64,000 nt of DNA from Paenarthrobacter ureafaciens (GTDB taxonomy: Bacteria; Actinomycetota; Actinomycetes; Actinomycetales; Micrococcaceae): the NCBI RefSeq assembly GCF_004028095.1, contig NZ_SBHM01000003.1, forward strand, positions 1-64,000. Reading direction: 5' to 3'. This document shows, piece by piece, positions 34,256 through 43,924 of the stretch. Every line of letters begins with the position of its first letter. Positions within the stretch are counted from its first letter, which is position 1. Below the pieces are notes generated by a model. That model did not search any database, was not told the DNA's origin, and saw nothing but the letters and a program-made list of their open reading frames with translations. Position numbers and translations under genes: made by a program.

Positions 34256-36178
34256 GTGCATTTCCACCACCACGGTTACGTATCCGGCGACCCCAGAGTT
34301 GAACCTGCAGCCGGCGTGGGGATCAACCGGCCGGAGGATCTACCCGATGAGGTCGACGTGCTCATAGTTGGGTCAGGCCCCGCAGGGATGCTGACGGCGG
34401 CCCAACTGGCCCAGTTTCCTGATATCACTGCGCGCATCGTGGAACGTCGTCCGGGCCGCCTGGCCATCGGGCAAGCTGACGGCATCCAGGCCCGCAGCGT
34501 CGAAACCTTCCAGGCTTTCGGTTTCGCTGAGCGGATCATCGCCGAGGCCTACCGCATCACCGAGATGGCGTTCTGGAAGCCGGACCCGGAGGACCACTCC
34601 AGAATCGTCCGTAGCGCGCGGGCAGTTGACGACCCCACCGGAATCAGCGAGTTTCCCCACCTGATCGTGAACCAAGCGCGCGTGCTGGACTACTTTGCCG
34701 AGTTCATGGCCAACTCCCCCGCAAGGATGAAGCCGGACTATGGCTACGAATTCCGCAGCCTTCGGGTTACTGACAACACCGCCTACCCCGTCTCCGTGAC
34801 CCTCGTTCACAGTGCAGGCCCCTTGGAAGGGCAGGAACGGGTTATCAACGCCAAGTACGTAGTAGGTGCCGATGGTGCCCGGAGCAAGGTCAGGGAGTCC
34901 ATCGGATGCCACCTGGCCGGGGACCAGGCCAACCACGCGTGGGGCGTCATGGATGTCTTGGCGGTGACAGATTTCCCGGACATCCGCACCAAGTGCGCCA
35001 TCCAGTCCGGCTCGGGCGGCAGCATCCTGCTCATTCCCCGCGAGGGTGGCCACCTGTTCCGTATGTATGTGGACCTGGGCGAGGTTTCCCCGGAGGACCA
35101 CGGCGCGGTCCGTAAGACGACCATCGAGGAGATTATCCACAAAGCCAACCAGATCCTGCATCCCTATACCCTGGACGTGCGCAATGTCGCCTGGCACAGC
35201 GTTTACGAGGTGGGCCACCGGCTGACGGACAGGTTCGACGACGTTCTGCCGGAGGAGCGCGGCAAGCGTACCCCTCGCGTGTTCATCACCGGCGACGCCT
35301 GCCATACCCATTCCGCCAAGGCCGGGCAGGGCATGAACGTCTCCATGCAGGACGGATTCAATCTCGGTTGGAAACTCGGCCACGTACTGGAAGGCCGGAG
35401 CCCGGAGTCCCTGCTCGATACCTATTCCGGTGAACGGCAAGTGGTAGCCAAGAACCTCATCGACTTCGACAAGCAATGGTCATCCCTCATGGCCAAAAAG
35501 CCCGAGGAATTTGAGGACCCCACGGAACTGGAGAACTTCTACACCAGCACCGCAGAGTTCCCGGCCGGCTTCATGACCCAATACACCCCCTCCATGGTGG
35601 TTGCCGAGGCAACCCACCAGGACCTTGCAACTGGCTTTCCGGTCGGCAAGCGCTTCAAGTCCGCCCCCGTGCGACGGGTCTGCGACACCAACCCGATCCA
35701 TTTGGGCCACCATGCCAAGGCGGATGGGCGCTGGCGCATCTATGTCTTCGCCGACGCGGCACCGGCAGGCGCCCCTGGCCCAGTGGCCGACTTTGCCGAG
35801 TGGCTCGAGACGGCACCGGACTCACCACTGGCCGCTACGCCGTTGAACCTTGACCGCGATGCCTGGTTCGACGTCAAGGTGATCTATCAGCAAGACCACA
35901 CCGAGGTGGACATCAACGCCGTGCCGGAGGTCTTCAAACCCGCCGTCGGCCCGTTCAAGCTGACGTACCTCGAGAAAGTCTTTGGCACGGACCCTACGGC
36001 AGACATCTTCGACGAACGGGGCCTCAGCCGGGATGGCGTTGTGGTGGTGGTCCGGCCCGACCAGTACGTCGCCAACGTCCTGCCGTTGAGTGCCACGGCG
36101 GAACTCGCCGACTTCTTCGCAGGCCTCAGGCCGGCGCCGAAAGCCAAGGAGGCGTTCGCACCTGGCACAAGAGCCTGA
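34256..36178 (+). CDS. FAD-dependent aromatic monooxygenase (phenol / 3-hydroxybenzoate hydroxylase type)
   Basis: A 640-residue flavoprotein of the phenol 2-monooxygenase/3-hydroxybenzoate 4-monooxygenase type, which adds a hydroxyl to a phenolic ring using NADPH and O2. FAD-binding GSGPAGM (about 39-45), the DG-type segment VVGADGARSKVRESIG (about 202-217), and RVFITGDACHTHSAKAGQGMN (GD motif, about 341-361) are in place. The C-terminal thioredoxin-like domain begins near residue 440. The substrate is not fixed by sequence. The GTG start has GAGGAAAG upstream. It stands alone behind the promoter and dyads described. Confidence 0.88.
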   Translation: MHFHHHGYVSGDPRVEPAAGVGINRPEDLPDEVDVLIVGSGPAGMLTAAQLAQFPDITARIVERRPGRLAIGQADGIQARSVETFQAFGFAERIIAEAYRITEMAFWKPDPEDHSRIVRSARAVDDPTGISEFPHLIVNQARVLDYFAEFMANSPARMKPDYGYEFRSLRVTDNTAYPVSVTLVHSAGPLEGQERVINAKYVVGADGARSKVRESIGCHLAGDQANHAWGVMDVLAVTDFPDIRTKCAIQSGSGGSILLIPREGGHLFRMYVDLGEVSPEDHGAVRKTTIEEIIHKANQILHPYTLDVRNVAWHSVYEVGHRLTDRFDDVLPEERGKRTPRVFITGDACHTHSAKAGQGMNVSMQDGFNLGWKLGHVLEGRSPESLLDTYSGERQVVAKNLIDFDKQWSSLMAKKPEEFEDPTELENFYTSTAEFPAGFMTQYTPSMVVAEATHQDLATGFPVGKRFKSAPVRRVCDTNPIHLGHHAKADGRWRIYVFADAAPAGAPGPVADFAEWLETAPDSPLAATPLNLDRDAWFDVKVIYQQDHTEVDINAVPEVFKPAVGPFKLTYLEKVFGTDPTADIFDERGLSRDGVVVVVRPDQYVANVLPLSATAELADFFAGLRPAPKAKEAFAPGTRA

Positions 36179-36490
36179 GAGAAGCGCCAGGCCAGCAGCG
36201 CCTAAGTAATTGGGGCCAAAGAACAAACGTGGAAATAGTATCCGCAGGGTCTTGCCTGCCCTGAACTTCAGGTCTAAAATTCCTGCAACCTAGGCGAGGT
36301 ATAAAGATCCTCTCACGCAAGCAGGTACATATGACCGGGCAAGTACTCCCCGGCGGGAAAACTGCGTACCCGATGCGGCAACCAAGAACCACGCGTCAAA
36401 TAATCGAGTAGTGACTACTCGTGCCCCACTATGACAGCCCCCAATAGTTTGGACCCCAACGTCAAGTTGTTTGACTAATAGGAGGTTCAG
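36179..36490. other. 312-base gap upstream of the glycan operon
   Basis: No gene is visible. The stretch holds a perfect 17-bp palindrome (36405-36421) and a short GTCAA/TTGAC repeat (36461-36475) close to the ribosome site of the following gene. No -35/-10 pair is convincing. This is where the glycan operon promoter should lie. Confidence 0.6.
36405..36421. promoter_or_regulatory. Perfect palindrome upstream of the glycan operon
   Basis: CGAGTAGTGACTACTCG is an inverted repeat of 8 + 1 + 8 bases located 70 bases before the first glycosyltransferase gene. The one-base spacer suits a protein-binding operator better than an RNA hairpin. Confidence 0.5.
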
Positions 36491-37288
36491 GTGGATTTGC
36501 TCCACTCGCACACAGCACAGGCCGTTCGAATTGGGGGCCAGCAAGTGCATCGACATCCTGGTTTGTTGCGCCGCTCAGCAGTAGACCTGGAAGTAATCAT
36601 TCCAGCGTTCAATGAAGCCGGCCGAATACCTCACACGCTTCAACAAACAGTGGATTTCCTCGCAAAACAATCGTGGTCTTCACGCATTGTGGTGGTGGAT
36701 AACGGGAGCGTTGACGACACCGGTTACGTAGTGGACCGAATTTCGCGGGAAAGGGGAAATTCGGTACCCATCGCACTCATCGGCTGTTCCCGCCGGGGCA
36801 AGGGGGCCGCAGTCAGGCGCGGGCTGCTGAGCGGAACGTCCAAGTACACCGGTTTCTTCGATGCGGATTTGGCGACACCGCTGGAGACCTTGATTCCCAC
36901 CATGGAACACCTGGGCCAAGGAGCGGCAGCTGTCATAGCGTCCCGGCATGCTCCAGGGTCCACGTTCGTTCAACCCCAACAGCTCGGCCGTCGCATCGGC
37001 GGTACTGCCTTCCGGGTGCTGACGAAGTCCAAGGTGAAGGGAATCCGCGACACCCAGTGCGGATTCAAATTCTTTGAGCGTGACGCCCTGACGGCAGCCA
37101 TGGTGCAATGCCGAAGCATAGGGTTCGCTTTCGACGTTGAACTCCTTTTGCGTCTCCAGCAAGAGGACGCACGCATTGTCGAATTGCCGGTTGCGTGGAC
37201 CGACGGTGCAGCTTCCACATTCCGTCCGTTGCAGGACGGCTTTGCCAGTTTTGCCTCTGTGCTGCAGCTCCAATGGGCCATGCCATGA
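36491..37288 (+). CDS. Family 2 glycosyltransferase (dolichyl/polyprenyl-phosphate sugar transferase type)
   Basis: A 265-residue GT-A fold enzyme. It has VIIPAFNEAGRIPHTL (about 35-50), VVDNGSVDDT (nucleotide site, about 68-77), GKGAAVRRGL, and DADLATP with the metal-binding DxD (about 124-130). DTQCGFKFF is typical of polyprenyl-phosphate mannose/glucose synthases. It probably loads a lipid carrier that the GT-C domain of the downstream fusion could use. The GTG start has GGAGG five bases upstream. It heads a five-gene operon, and its stop overlaps the next start by four bases. Confidence 0.88.
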   Translation: MDLLHSHTAQAVRIGGQQVHRHPGLLRRSAVDLEVIIPAFNEAGRIPHTLQQTVDFLAKQSWSSRIVVVDNGSVDDTGYVVDRISRERGNSVPIALIGCSRRGKGAAVRRGLLSGTSKYTGFFDADLATPLETLIPTMEHLGQGAAAVIASRHAPGSTFVQPQQLGRRIGGTAFRVLTKSKVKGIRDTQCGFKFFERDALTAAMVQCRSIGFAFDVELLLRLQQEDARIVELPVAWTDGAASTFRPLQDGFASFASVLQLQWAMP

Positions 37289-38706
37289 ACGCGGGAACCA
37301 GCCCCATCGCCAATATGGGGCGGCTAGCAGGCAAGCAGATCCTGGTCCTGAATTGGCGGGACATTAAACACAGCCAAGCCGGCGGTGCGGAACAATATAT
37401 GCACCAGATCTCGGCCCGTTGGGTTGAGGCCGGTGCCAAAGTAACGTGGTTTACGGGCCACCAACCCGGCCAGTCTGCAGAGGACTTTCTTGATGGAATC
37501 CGGATATTGCGCAGCGGTGGAACTTTGGGTGTTTATGCACAGGCAGCCCGTAAACTGCTGCAGACTGGAAGTCTTTATGACGCCGTAGTGGATTGCCAAA
37601 ATGGAATCCCCTTCTTTTCACCAGCGTTTCTGCCGCGGCGTATTCCAGTTGTGCAATTGATTCACCACGTCCACCAGGAACAATTCCGCAGCCGGTTCTC
37701 TGCCCCTATGGCGGCAGTGGGGCGGTTCCTGGAAAACACAGGAGCCAAAGCCGTCTATGGCCAGCGCGCCATTGCCGCCGTCTCCCCCTCCACACGGCTT
37801 GAGTTGCGGAAGCTTGGCTTCCGGGGGCCTGTGCACGTTGTGCCCAACGGCACCATTGAGGTTCCGCAGACGGTGGGTCCCCGCGATCCTGAACCGACCA
37901 TCGCCGTCGTCAGCCGCCTGGTCCGGCATAAGCGCATGGACCTGCTGCTGGGGCAGCTAGCGGTTGCTGCGAGAAGCATCCCGCGCCTCCGTTTGGAAGT
38001 CATGGGTGACGGACCCGAAAGGGCGAGGCTGCAACAACTGGCCACGGACCTTGGCCTCGATGACACGGTCACTTTCCACGGCTATCAACCCAATGCGCAG
38101 CGTAATGCCCTCCTCAGCCGCGCATGGGTGACGGCTTCGACATCCGCTGCTGAAGGCTGGGGTTGCTCCGTCATAGAAGCAGCTGCGTGGGGTGTGCCCT
38201 GCATGGCCCTGCGCGTTCCGGGCATCCGCGACTCCGTGGTGGAGGGGCGCACCGGGTGGCTGGTGGACACGGCAAGGGAATTCGGACCCGCGTTGGTTAC
38301 GGCCCTGGAGACGATGGCGAACCCGAATAAAGCCCGGGAGATCTCAGCGCAGTGCCAACAGTGGGCCCGCTGCTTCACCTGGGACCGCAGTGCTGAACTT
38401 CTTGCGGGGGTTGTCCTGGAAGAAGAACTCCGTCTGCAAGGCGCCGAGGAGGCGGCATCCTCGGACATGGCGACGTTGATCCGTTTTCCTGCGCCCGTCG
38501 CGGCCGACCTGAGCAGTGTCGTAAGGCCGACGGATGAGATCGCCGAGAACAACGGAGAAGTATCCCTCCTCATGAAGGGCAAGGACGAGTTCGAGGCGTT
38601 CGCCCTGCTCAAACGGGTAGGGGTCCTCAACGTCCAGCTGCGACCTGCAGGCCGCAGCATGCTCTTGGCCGGGCCCGGCAGCGCCTTTGCCGCCGAAGCC
38701 GGTTAG
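37285..38706 (+). CDS. Family 4 glycosyltransferase
   Basis: A 473-residue GT-B enzyme. The N-terminal half shows VLNWRDIKHSQAGGAEQYMH (about 20-39), common in sugar-nucleotide retaining transferases. The C-terminal half has TIAVVSRLVRHKRMDLLL (about 205-222) and the acceptor motif EGWGCSVIEAAAWGVP with the conserved E-x7-E. A tail of about 70 residues after the GT-B fold is not recognised. It shares an ATGA overlap with the GT2 gene and precedes the flippase fusion gene by 50 bases. Confidence 0.88.
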   Translation: MNAGTSPIANMGRLAGKQILVLNWRDIKHSQAGGAEQYMHQISARWVEAGAKVTWFTGHQPGQSAEDFLDGIRILRSGGTLGVYAQAARKLLQTGSLYDAVVDCQNGIPFFSPAFLPRRIPVVQLIHHVHQEQFRSRFSAPMAAVGRFLENTGAKAVYGQRAIAAVSPSTRLELRKLGFRGPVHVVPNGTIEVPQTVGPRDPEPTIAVVSRLVRHKRMDLLLGQLAVAARSIPRLRLEVMGDGPERARLQQLATDLGLDDTVTFHGYQPNAQRNALLSRAWVTASTSAAEGWGCSVIEAAAWGVPCMALRVPGIRDSVVEGRTGWLVDTAREFGPALVTALETMANPNKAREISAQCQQWARCFTWDRSAELLAGVVLEEELRLQGAEEAASSDMATLIRFPAPVAADLSSVVRPTDEIAENNGEVSLLMKGKDEFEAFALLKRVGVLNVQLRPAGRSMLLAGPGSAFAAEAG

Positions 38707-38756
38707 GACCACACAACTCACGTCGCCAACACCGCGGCCACAAATCCAGGGGGAAC

Positions 38757-41700
38757 ATGACTGACACCGTGCGTGAGGTGGGCCTCGGGCCAACACCCAC
38801 AAAAACAACACCCACCAAGGCGCCCAAACCCAGTGAGGCGCCGGGAACTCTCAAGGCGCCGAAATCCGCCTCCAGCCAGAGACGCGACGAGGCCAAGGTA
38901 GCCGAGAACAGCGGTTTCCTTTCCATCGCGGCGGGGATTGTTGGCGTCCTTAGCTACGCCTGCACACTGCTGATGGCGAATCTGCTGCCAACCGTGGAAT
39001 ACACACAATTTGCCGCTTGCGCCATGCTCCTGGGGGTGGTGGGGATTGTCGCCTCGGCTATGGTTCCGCTGCCTCTGTCGCACTTCGTGACCGCGCATCC
39101 GGCTGGCTCGGAGGAACGCCGGGACGGGATCGCATTCTCCGTTTTTGTCTCCTTGCTGGCTGGCCTCGCTGCGGCACTGATAACCGGTGTGCTTGCCCTT
39201 GGTTTCGCAACGCCGGCACTTGCGGCCGCCGTAGCTGTTGCAGCGTTGGTGATCTTCATGGTTGCTGCCCCCTCGGGCTGGCTCCAAGGAGAGTTGCGGT
39301 TCAAGTGGTACGCCTTCACGACTGTCGGTGAAGTGGGCCTGCGTCTGGCCTTCAGCATGCTTGCCATCGCCGTCGCATGGAACGCGGCGGGCGCAGTGGC
39401 GGGTTTCGGTGTTGGAGCAGTTGCGCTCGTTGCGGTGCCGTGGTCCTTCTATAAGGACCTGACGTGGCGGCCCCGCGTCCTCAGGGAAAAGTGGCGGTGG
39501 GAGGAAACGGCGGACATCGCTTCGGTGCTGTGCGTGGTTTCTGTCCTGGTGGGCACCGACGTCGTGGCGGTTGCTTTCCTCGCCCAAGGCTCACCGGATG
39601 CTGCGGGTTTCCAGGCCCTGGCTACCATCGCCAAGGGGCCGGTCTACGTCGCGGCGGGCACGGCCCTGGTCGCCTTCCCGCTGCTCCGGCGCCCCGGTGT
39701 GAACGTCCGCGAAGTATTGGGGTCCGCCTTTGCCTCGTTCGGCCAACTGGCCCTGGTGGCCTTCGCCGTCATCGCCACGGCACCGGCTGCGCTGGCCGGC
39801 CTCATTATTCCCGGGAAATACCACGGGTCTCTTGGCCTCCTGCCGTGGCTTGCTGCTGCCGGCCTCGGCTACGCCGTGCTGACGGTCCTGGCCACCATCC
39901 TGCTCGCCCTGCGCGCTTACCGGCGATGCCAGCTTGGCCTTGCTCTTGCCTGCGTCCTCGTCATAGGCAGTCTTTGGGCCGGCTGGCATTTAGGGGCCGT
40001 GGCCGGGATGGCTGTCGGCTCCGCCGTCGGGGCCGTAGTTGCGGCCGCAGTGCTCGGCACCATCGCCTTTCCCGTCCTGAAGCCGGAGACACCCTGGACC
40101 GCTTTCGCCCGGCCGGCCGCAGCCGGAACGGCACTGATCCTCACGCTGGCTCTCGCCTCATGGCTGCAGCCGGTGGTGTGGCTGGCGGTTGCGGGCATCA
40201 GTGGGGTGGCGGTGCTGGCCCACCAGCGCGGGATGCTGACGCTGAAGCGTCCGGAAACCGCACGACGGCGGATCACCCCACCCGGCAAGGTACGGGAAGG
40301 CTCCCCTTTCGGCCGGCACTCCAAGCCGTCTCCCTCATCGCTTGGTCTGCCCGGAAATGCCATCAGCAGTGCCCTCCTTCACCCCTTCGCCGCCTTGGTG
40401 GCCGTAGTACTCGCGGCCTTCGGAGTCCGCGCCTTTGGCCTGGCCCGGGCCTTTGAACTCTGGGTGGATGAACTGCTGTATGTCCAGCTGGGCCAATCCG
40501 TCAGCCAGGGCCAGTTCCCCACCCTTCCGGACGGGCCGTTCTTCCTCCACCCACCCGGGTTCTTTGTCCTGGAAGCCGGGATCATCAAGCTCTTCGGCAT
40601 CGAAGGCGACATTGTGGACGTCGTTCTCCAACTGAGGTGGCTTAACGCCGCACTCGGGGCAGTCACAGTGGGGCTCGGCTTCCTGCTTATCCGACGACTG
40701 GCAGGGGCGCGCGCTGCCTGGCTGGCTGCCACAATGCTCGCGTTCGAACCATTCATTCTCCGCAATAACAGCCACGCCTTCCTGGAGACTTCGGCGATGG
40801 CCGCCGTGCTGGCAGGCCTGCTCCTGTTGGTCGGACCCGCTGAAAAGACCGCCGAATACACCGCGCAAGGATCAATTATGGGGGCCCCGCCGATGAGCGC
40901 GGAGACACGGACCATGCGGCGGCGTACTGCACAACTGATCGGAGCCGGCATCTTCCTCGGCTACGCGGTCCTGTGCAAGGACTTCTTCATCATCTGCACC
41001 GCGGGCCCTGTGGTCCTGGCCGTCGTGTGGAAGAAGACGCTGTCCTGGCGGCAGGCCGCCGTCGTTGTTTCCACCGCCGCAATCCCCTACATCGCCTACC
41101 TGGCCGTGGCAACCGTCCAAGGCCACGCGCCCGACTGGGTGGCGGCGAAAGCCAGCGGACTGTTGCGGGCCTCCGGCATCGAAAAGAGTACCGGTTTCAC
41201 CGCGGAAGGTTCGCCCAGCCTGTTGGCACGGCTTGTAGACCAGAGCAGCCACTTTGGTACCAGCTACGTTCTGCTGGCACTGTGCCCGGTGGTCGGACTG
41301 GTGCTGTGCTTCAGCCTCCACGCCAAACGCCGCCTGCTGGGCCTGACCGGCCTCACCCTCGGCTGCGCCGGAGCGTACAGCGCGGTCTTTGGCACCTTCG
41401 AGGAACAGTACGGCTATGGAGTCATGATCGCCGGTGTCCTGTGCTCGGTGGTGGCGGTGGTCGAAATGCGCGAACGCTTCCGGCGCGGACGGAAACTGCT
41501 GACGGTGATCGGTGTCTGCTTCGTCGCCCTGACCGTTGTGTTGGGTGTGAGGACAGTCACCACAGTGGACAACGGATTCGTCCAGGTCCGTGACTGGGTG
41601 AAAACCAACCTGCCGGCAGACGCGAAGGTGAGCGTCACCAACAGCACCGCCGAGTTCGCCTTCGCAGCCGACCAACGCTTCGGCGTGTGGCCGTCCGCTC

Positions 41701-41942
41701 CACTCATGCAGGGCGCCGGAGCCGACTACATCCTCACCCAGTCGCACCCCACGAGCCAAGGCTACGGCTACGCCACACGGGACATGTTGGAATGGCTCGA
41801 ATCCAACGCAACATCGCTGGTCAGGGTTGAAGGTCCCACCAACGGGTTCACCACGCTCTGGCACGTGGCACCGGAGGTCCTGGACCAGGCCGCGATGTCA
41901 GGCACGGGCATTCCTTCCAAGAATTACGAAACTGAGCGGTAG
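38757..41942 (+). CDS. Fusion of a polysaccharide flippase and a GT-C glycosyltransferase
   Basis: A 1061-residue membrane protein with two parts. Residues about 50-490 have 11-13 hydrophobic spans like an MVF/Wzx-type lipid-linked sugar flippase. A basic linker (about 492-540) follows. Residues 541-1061 resemble dolichyl-phosphate-mannose type GT-C transferases: the first loop has FELWVDELLY, with the acidic DE pair near 571, then FFLHPPGFFVLEAGIIKLFG, then about nine spans and a soluble end. A single frame covers both, with no frameshift. The N-terminal 45 residues are Thr/Pro/Lys-rich. I infer coupling of lipid-carrier flipping and extracellular glycosylation. Confidence 0.82.
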   Translation: MTDTVREVGLGPTPTKTTPTKAPKPSEAPGTLKAPKSASSQRRDEAKVAENSGFLSIAAGIVGVLSYACTLLMANLLPTVEYTQFAACAMLLGVVGIVASAMVPLPLSHFVTAHPAGSEERRDGIAFSVFVSLLAGLAAALITGVLALGFATPALAAAVAVAALVIFMVAAPSGWLQGELRFKWYAFTTVGEVGLRLAFSMLAIAVAWNAAGAVAGFGVGAVALVAVPWSFYKDLTWRPRVLREKWRWEETADIASVLCVVSVLVGTDVVAVAFLAQGSPDAAGFQALATIAKGPVYVAAGTALVAFPLLRRPGVNVREVLGSAFASFGQLALVAFAVIATAPAALAGLIIPGKYHGSLGLLPWLAAAGLGYAVLTVLATILLALRAYRRCQLGLALACVLVIGSLWAGWHLGAVAGMAVGSAVGAVVAAAVLGTIAFPVLKPETPWTAFARPAAAGTALILTLALASWLQPVVWLAVAGISGVAVLAHQRGMLTLKRPETARRRITPPGKVREGSPFGRHSKPSPSSLGLPGNAISSALLHPFAALVAVVLAAFGVRAFGLARAFELWVDELLYVQLGQSVSQGQFPTLPDGPFFLHPPGFFVLEAGIIKLFGIEGDIVDVVLQLRWLNAALGAVTVGLGFLLIRRLAGARAAWLAATMLAFEPFILRNNSHAFLETSAMAAVLAGLLLLVGPAEKTAEYTAQGSIMGAPPMSAETRTMRRRTAQLIGAGIFLGYAVLCKDFFIICTAGPVVLAVVWKKTLSWRQAAVVVSTAAIPYIAYLAVATVQGHAPDWVAAKASGLLRASGIEKSTGFTAEGSPSLLARLVDQSSHFGTSYVLLALCPVVGLVLCFSLHAKRRLLGLTGLTLGCAGAYSAVFGTFEEQYGYGVMIAGVLCSVVAVVEMRERFRRGRKLLTVIGVCFVALTVVLGVRTVTTVDNGFVQVRDWVKTNLPADAKVSVTNSTAEFAFAADQRFGVWPSAPLMQGAGADYILTQSHPTSQGYGYATRDMLEWLESNATSLVRVEGPTNGFTTLWHVAPEVLDQAAMSGTGIPSKNYETER

Positions 41943-41948
41943 GACGTC

Positions 41949-43106
41949 GTGAGGATACTGCACCTGGGATTTGAGGACCCCGCCATGCCGGGTGCTGGCG
42001 GCGGATCCATCCGCACGCATGAAATCAACCGGCGGCTGGCCGCGGAGGGGTTCGACGTTACTGTCCTGACAACGCGGTATCCCGGCTGGGAAGAACGCAT
42101 CCAGGACGGCGTCCATTACGTTCCCATCGGGGTGGGCGACGGCGGCAACCGCCTCACGCGCCTGGCGGGCTATACGGCACAACTCCCTGTGGAAGCACAT
42201 AAGCGCCGCTCACGGGCCGATCTTGTGGTGGAAGACTTCTTCGCCCCCTTTTCCAGCATGGCAGCCCCGCTGTGGACGGGCAGGCCCACCATGGGCGTCG
42301 TCCAGTGGCTGCACGCGCGGCAGAAGGCCCGCGAGTACAAACTCCCCCTGCACTGGGTGGAAAGGTTCGGTGTCCGCAGCCATCGGAACCTCATCGCGGT
42401 TTCGCAGGGCATCGCGGATCAACTCGCGGCCATCAACCCTGACGTGCACGTCGACGTCATCGGTAACGGTGTCAGCCCCGATGCGTGGAAAGTCCAGCCG
42501 CGCCTCGGCAAGGACATCCTCTGCATCGGCCGCTTGGAATTCACCGGCAAGGGATTGGACCTGCTGATCGCGGCCTGGTCCAAAGCAGCACCGCATACCG
42601 GCGGACAACTCCTTATTGCCGGAACCGGCCCGGACGAAGCCAAAGTCAGGATGGCCGTGCAGGCGGCAGGACTCAACGACCGCGTACGATTCCTGGGTTG
42701 GCTTTCCGGCGCGGCAAAATTCGAGGCCCTTGCCGACGCACGGTTGGTGGTTGTGCCCTCACGGGCGGAGACCTTCGGCTTGGTCGCCGTCGAGTCGCTG
42801 GCTGCCGGGACGCCCGTCATCACCTTCGATATTCCCTGCCTGCGCGAAATAGTCCCCACCGGGGCCGGCTGGCTGGTGCCGGCGTTCGACGTCGACGCCC
42901 TCGCCCAAGCCATGCGGCGTCATTACCCGGATCCCGCACTGGCAGCCGCGGGACCCCGTGGCCGGGACTTCGCAGCCGGCTACAACTGGGACGCGCTCGC
43001 CAGGAAACAGGCAGCGGCGTACCGATCGGCATATGCACAAACACCCATCCCACTCGCCCGGCGCCGTCCGCGCCCGGGGGTCACTACGGCACGGCAGGAG
43101 ATGTGA
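41949..43106 (+). CDS. Family 4 glycosyltransferase (second)
   Basis: A 385-residue GT-B enzyme with an acceptor-side glycine loop GAGGGSIRTHEINRRLA (about 15-31), GNGVSPDAWK, CIGRLEFTGKGLDLLI (about 194-209), and the donor motif SRAETFGLVAVESLAAGTPV (E-x7-E). The GTG start is six bases after the fusion gene stop, with AGGA upstream. Its stop overlaps the deacetylase start by four bases. The donor and acceptor sugars cannot be told. Confidence 0.88.
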   Translation: MRILHLGFEDPAMPGAGGGSIRTHEINRRLAAEGFDVTVLTTRYPGWEERIQDGVHYVPIGVGDGGNRLTRLAGYTAQLPVEAHKRRSRADLVVEDFFAPFSSMAAPLWTGRPTMGVVQWLHARQKAREYKLPLHWVERFGVRSHRNLIAVSQGIADQLAAINPDVHVDVIGNGVSPDAWKVQPRLGKDILCIGRLEFTGKGLDLLIAAWSKAAPHTGGQLLIAGTGPDEAKVRMAVQAAGLNDRVRFLGWLSGAAKFEALADARLVVVPSRAETFGLVAVESLAAGTPVITFDIPCLREIVPTGAGWLVPAFDVDALAQAMRRHYPDPALAAAGPRGRDFAAGYNWDALARKQAAAYRSAYAQTPIPLARRRPRPGVTTARQEM

Positions 43107-43909
43107 TCCGCATGCGCACAGACACCCGCATTGAACGGTCCCTGGCCGGGGACGCCCCCTGGCTCTTCCTCTCTCCCCATCTGGACGACGCCGTCTTGTC
43201 CTGCGGAGCACTGATCGAGGCGCAGGCCCGGGGCAGGGAAATCATCGTAGCCACCCTGTTCACCGAAGCCACCCCCGGTCCGCACACCCGGGCCGCCCGT
43301 TCTTTCCTGCGCCAGTGCACCCATTCGAACGCACTGGACCTGTTTGAAGCCCGCAAGGCGGAGGACAACAACGTCCTGGTGGACATGGGTGCCCGTCCCT
43401 TGCACATGGGAGGAGTGGACGCTCTTTTCCGGCGCCGCAGGCCCCCACGGCATGGCAGCTCAGCGTGGGACAGAATCCTGCCCGAACTGACCCACTCGTA
43501 TCCGACGTATCGCTTCGACATTGCCTTGGGCCGCATCTCCCGCGCGGACAAGGCCTTGATCAACAGGCTGCAGGGGGACGTCGCCGAGCTCATGGCAGTC
43601 ACTGGCGCCGAGCTCCTGTTTTGCCCCGTGGGCGTAGGCAAGCATGTCGACCACCTGATCACGCGGGAGGCTGGAATGGAGCACAAGCGGAACCTGGTGC
43701 TGTATTCCGATTTCCCCTACAACCTGGTGTCCGGCCCGGATACGTCCCGACTGGAACGCCTCGGCTACGTGCCTTGGTCATGGGACCGGGGGCTTTCCTC
43801 CAAGCCAGGGCGGATTCGCCAGTATGCCACCCAGGCGGACGCGCTCTTCCCCGACGGTAAAATTCCGCCGCGGGCCGAAACGTACTTTGTGCCGGCCCAG
43901 GGCAACTGA
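43103..43909 (+). CDS. PIG-L family N-deacetylase
   Basis: A 268-residue LmbE/PIG-L zinc deacetylase, which removes acetyl groups from GlcNAc-type substrates. The zinc motif SPHLDDAVLSCG gives H26 and D29. GVGKHVDHLITRE supplies the third ligand. It could deacetylate a sugar of the polymer made by this operon. The GTG overlapping the upstream stop (GTGA) is used; an ATG at 43112 is possible. It is the last gene in the operon. Confidence 0.85.
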   Translation: MIRMRTDTRIERSLAGDAPWLFLSPHLDDAVLSCGALIEAQARGREIIVATLFTEATPGPHTRAARSFLRQCTHSNALDLFEARKAEDNNVLVDMGARPLHMGGVDALFRRRRPPRHGSSAWDRILPELTHSYPTYRFDIALGRISRADKALINRLQGDVAELMAVTGAELLFCPVGVGKHVDHLITREAGMEHKRNLVLYSDFPYNLVSGPDTSRLERLGYVPWSWDRGLSSKPGRIRQYATQADALFPDGKIPPRAETYFVPAQGN

Positions 43910-43924
43910 ACTGCAGCGATCCCG

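Noticed and set aside
34373..35476. 367-residue minus-strand open frame opposite the monooxygenase
   Set aside because: Antisense shadow; no motif, and the plus-strand gene is well supported.
40872..41864. 330-residue minus-strand open frame opposite the GT-C domain
   Set aside because: Antisense shadow of the fusion gene.
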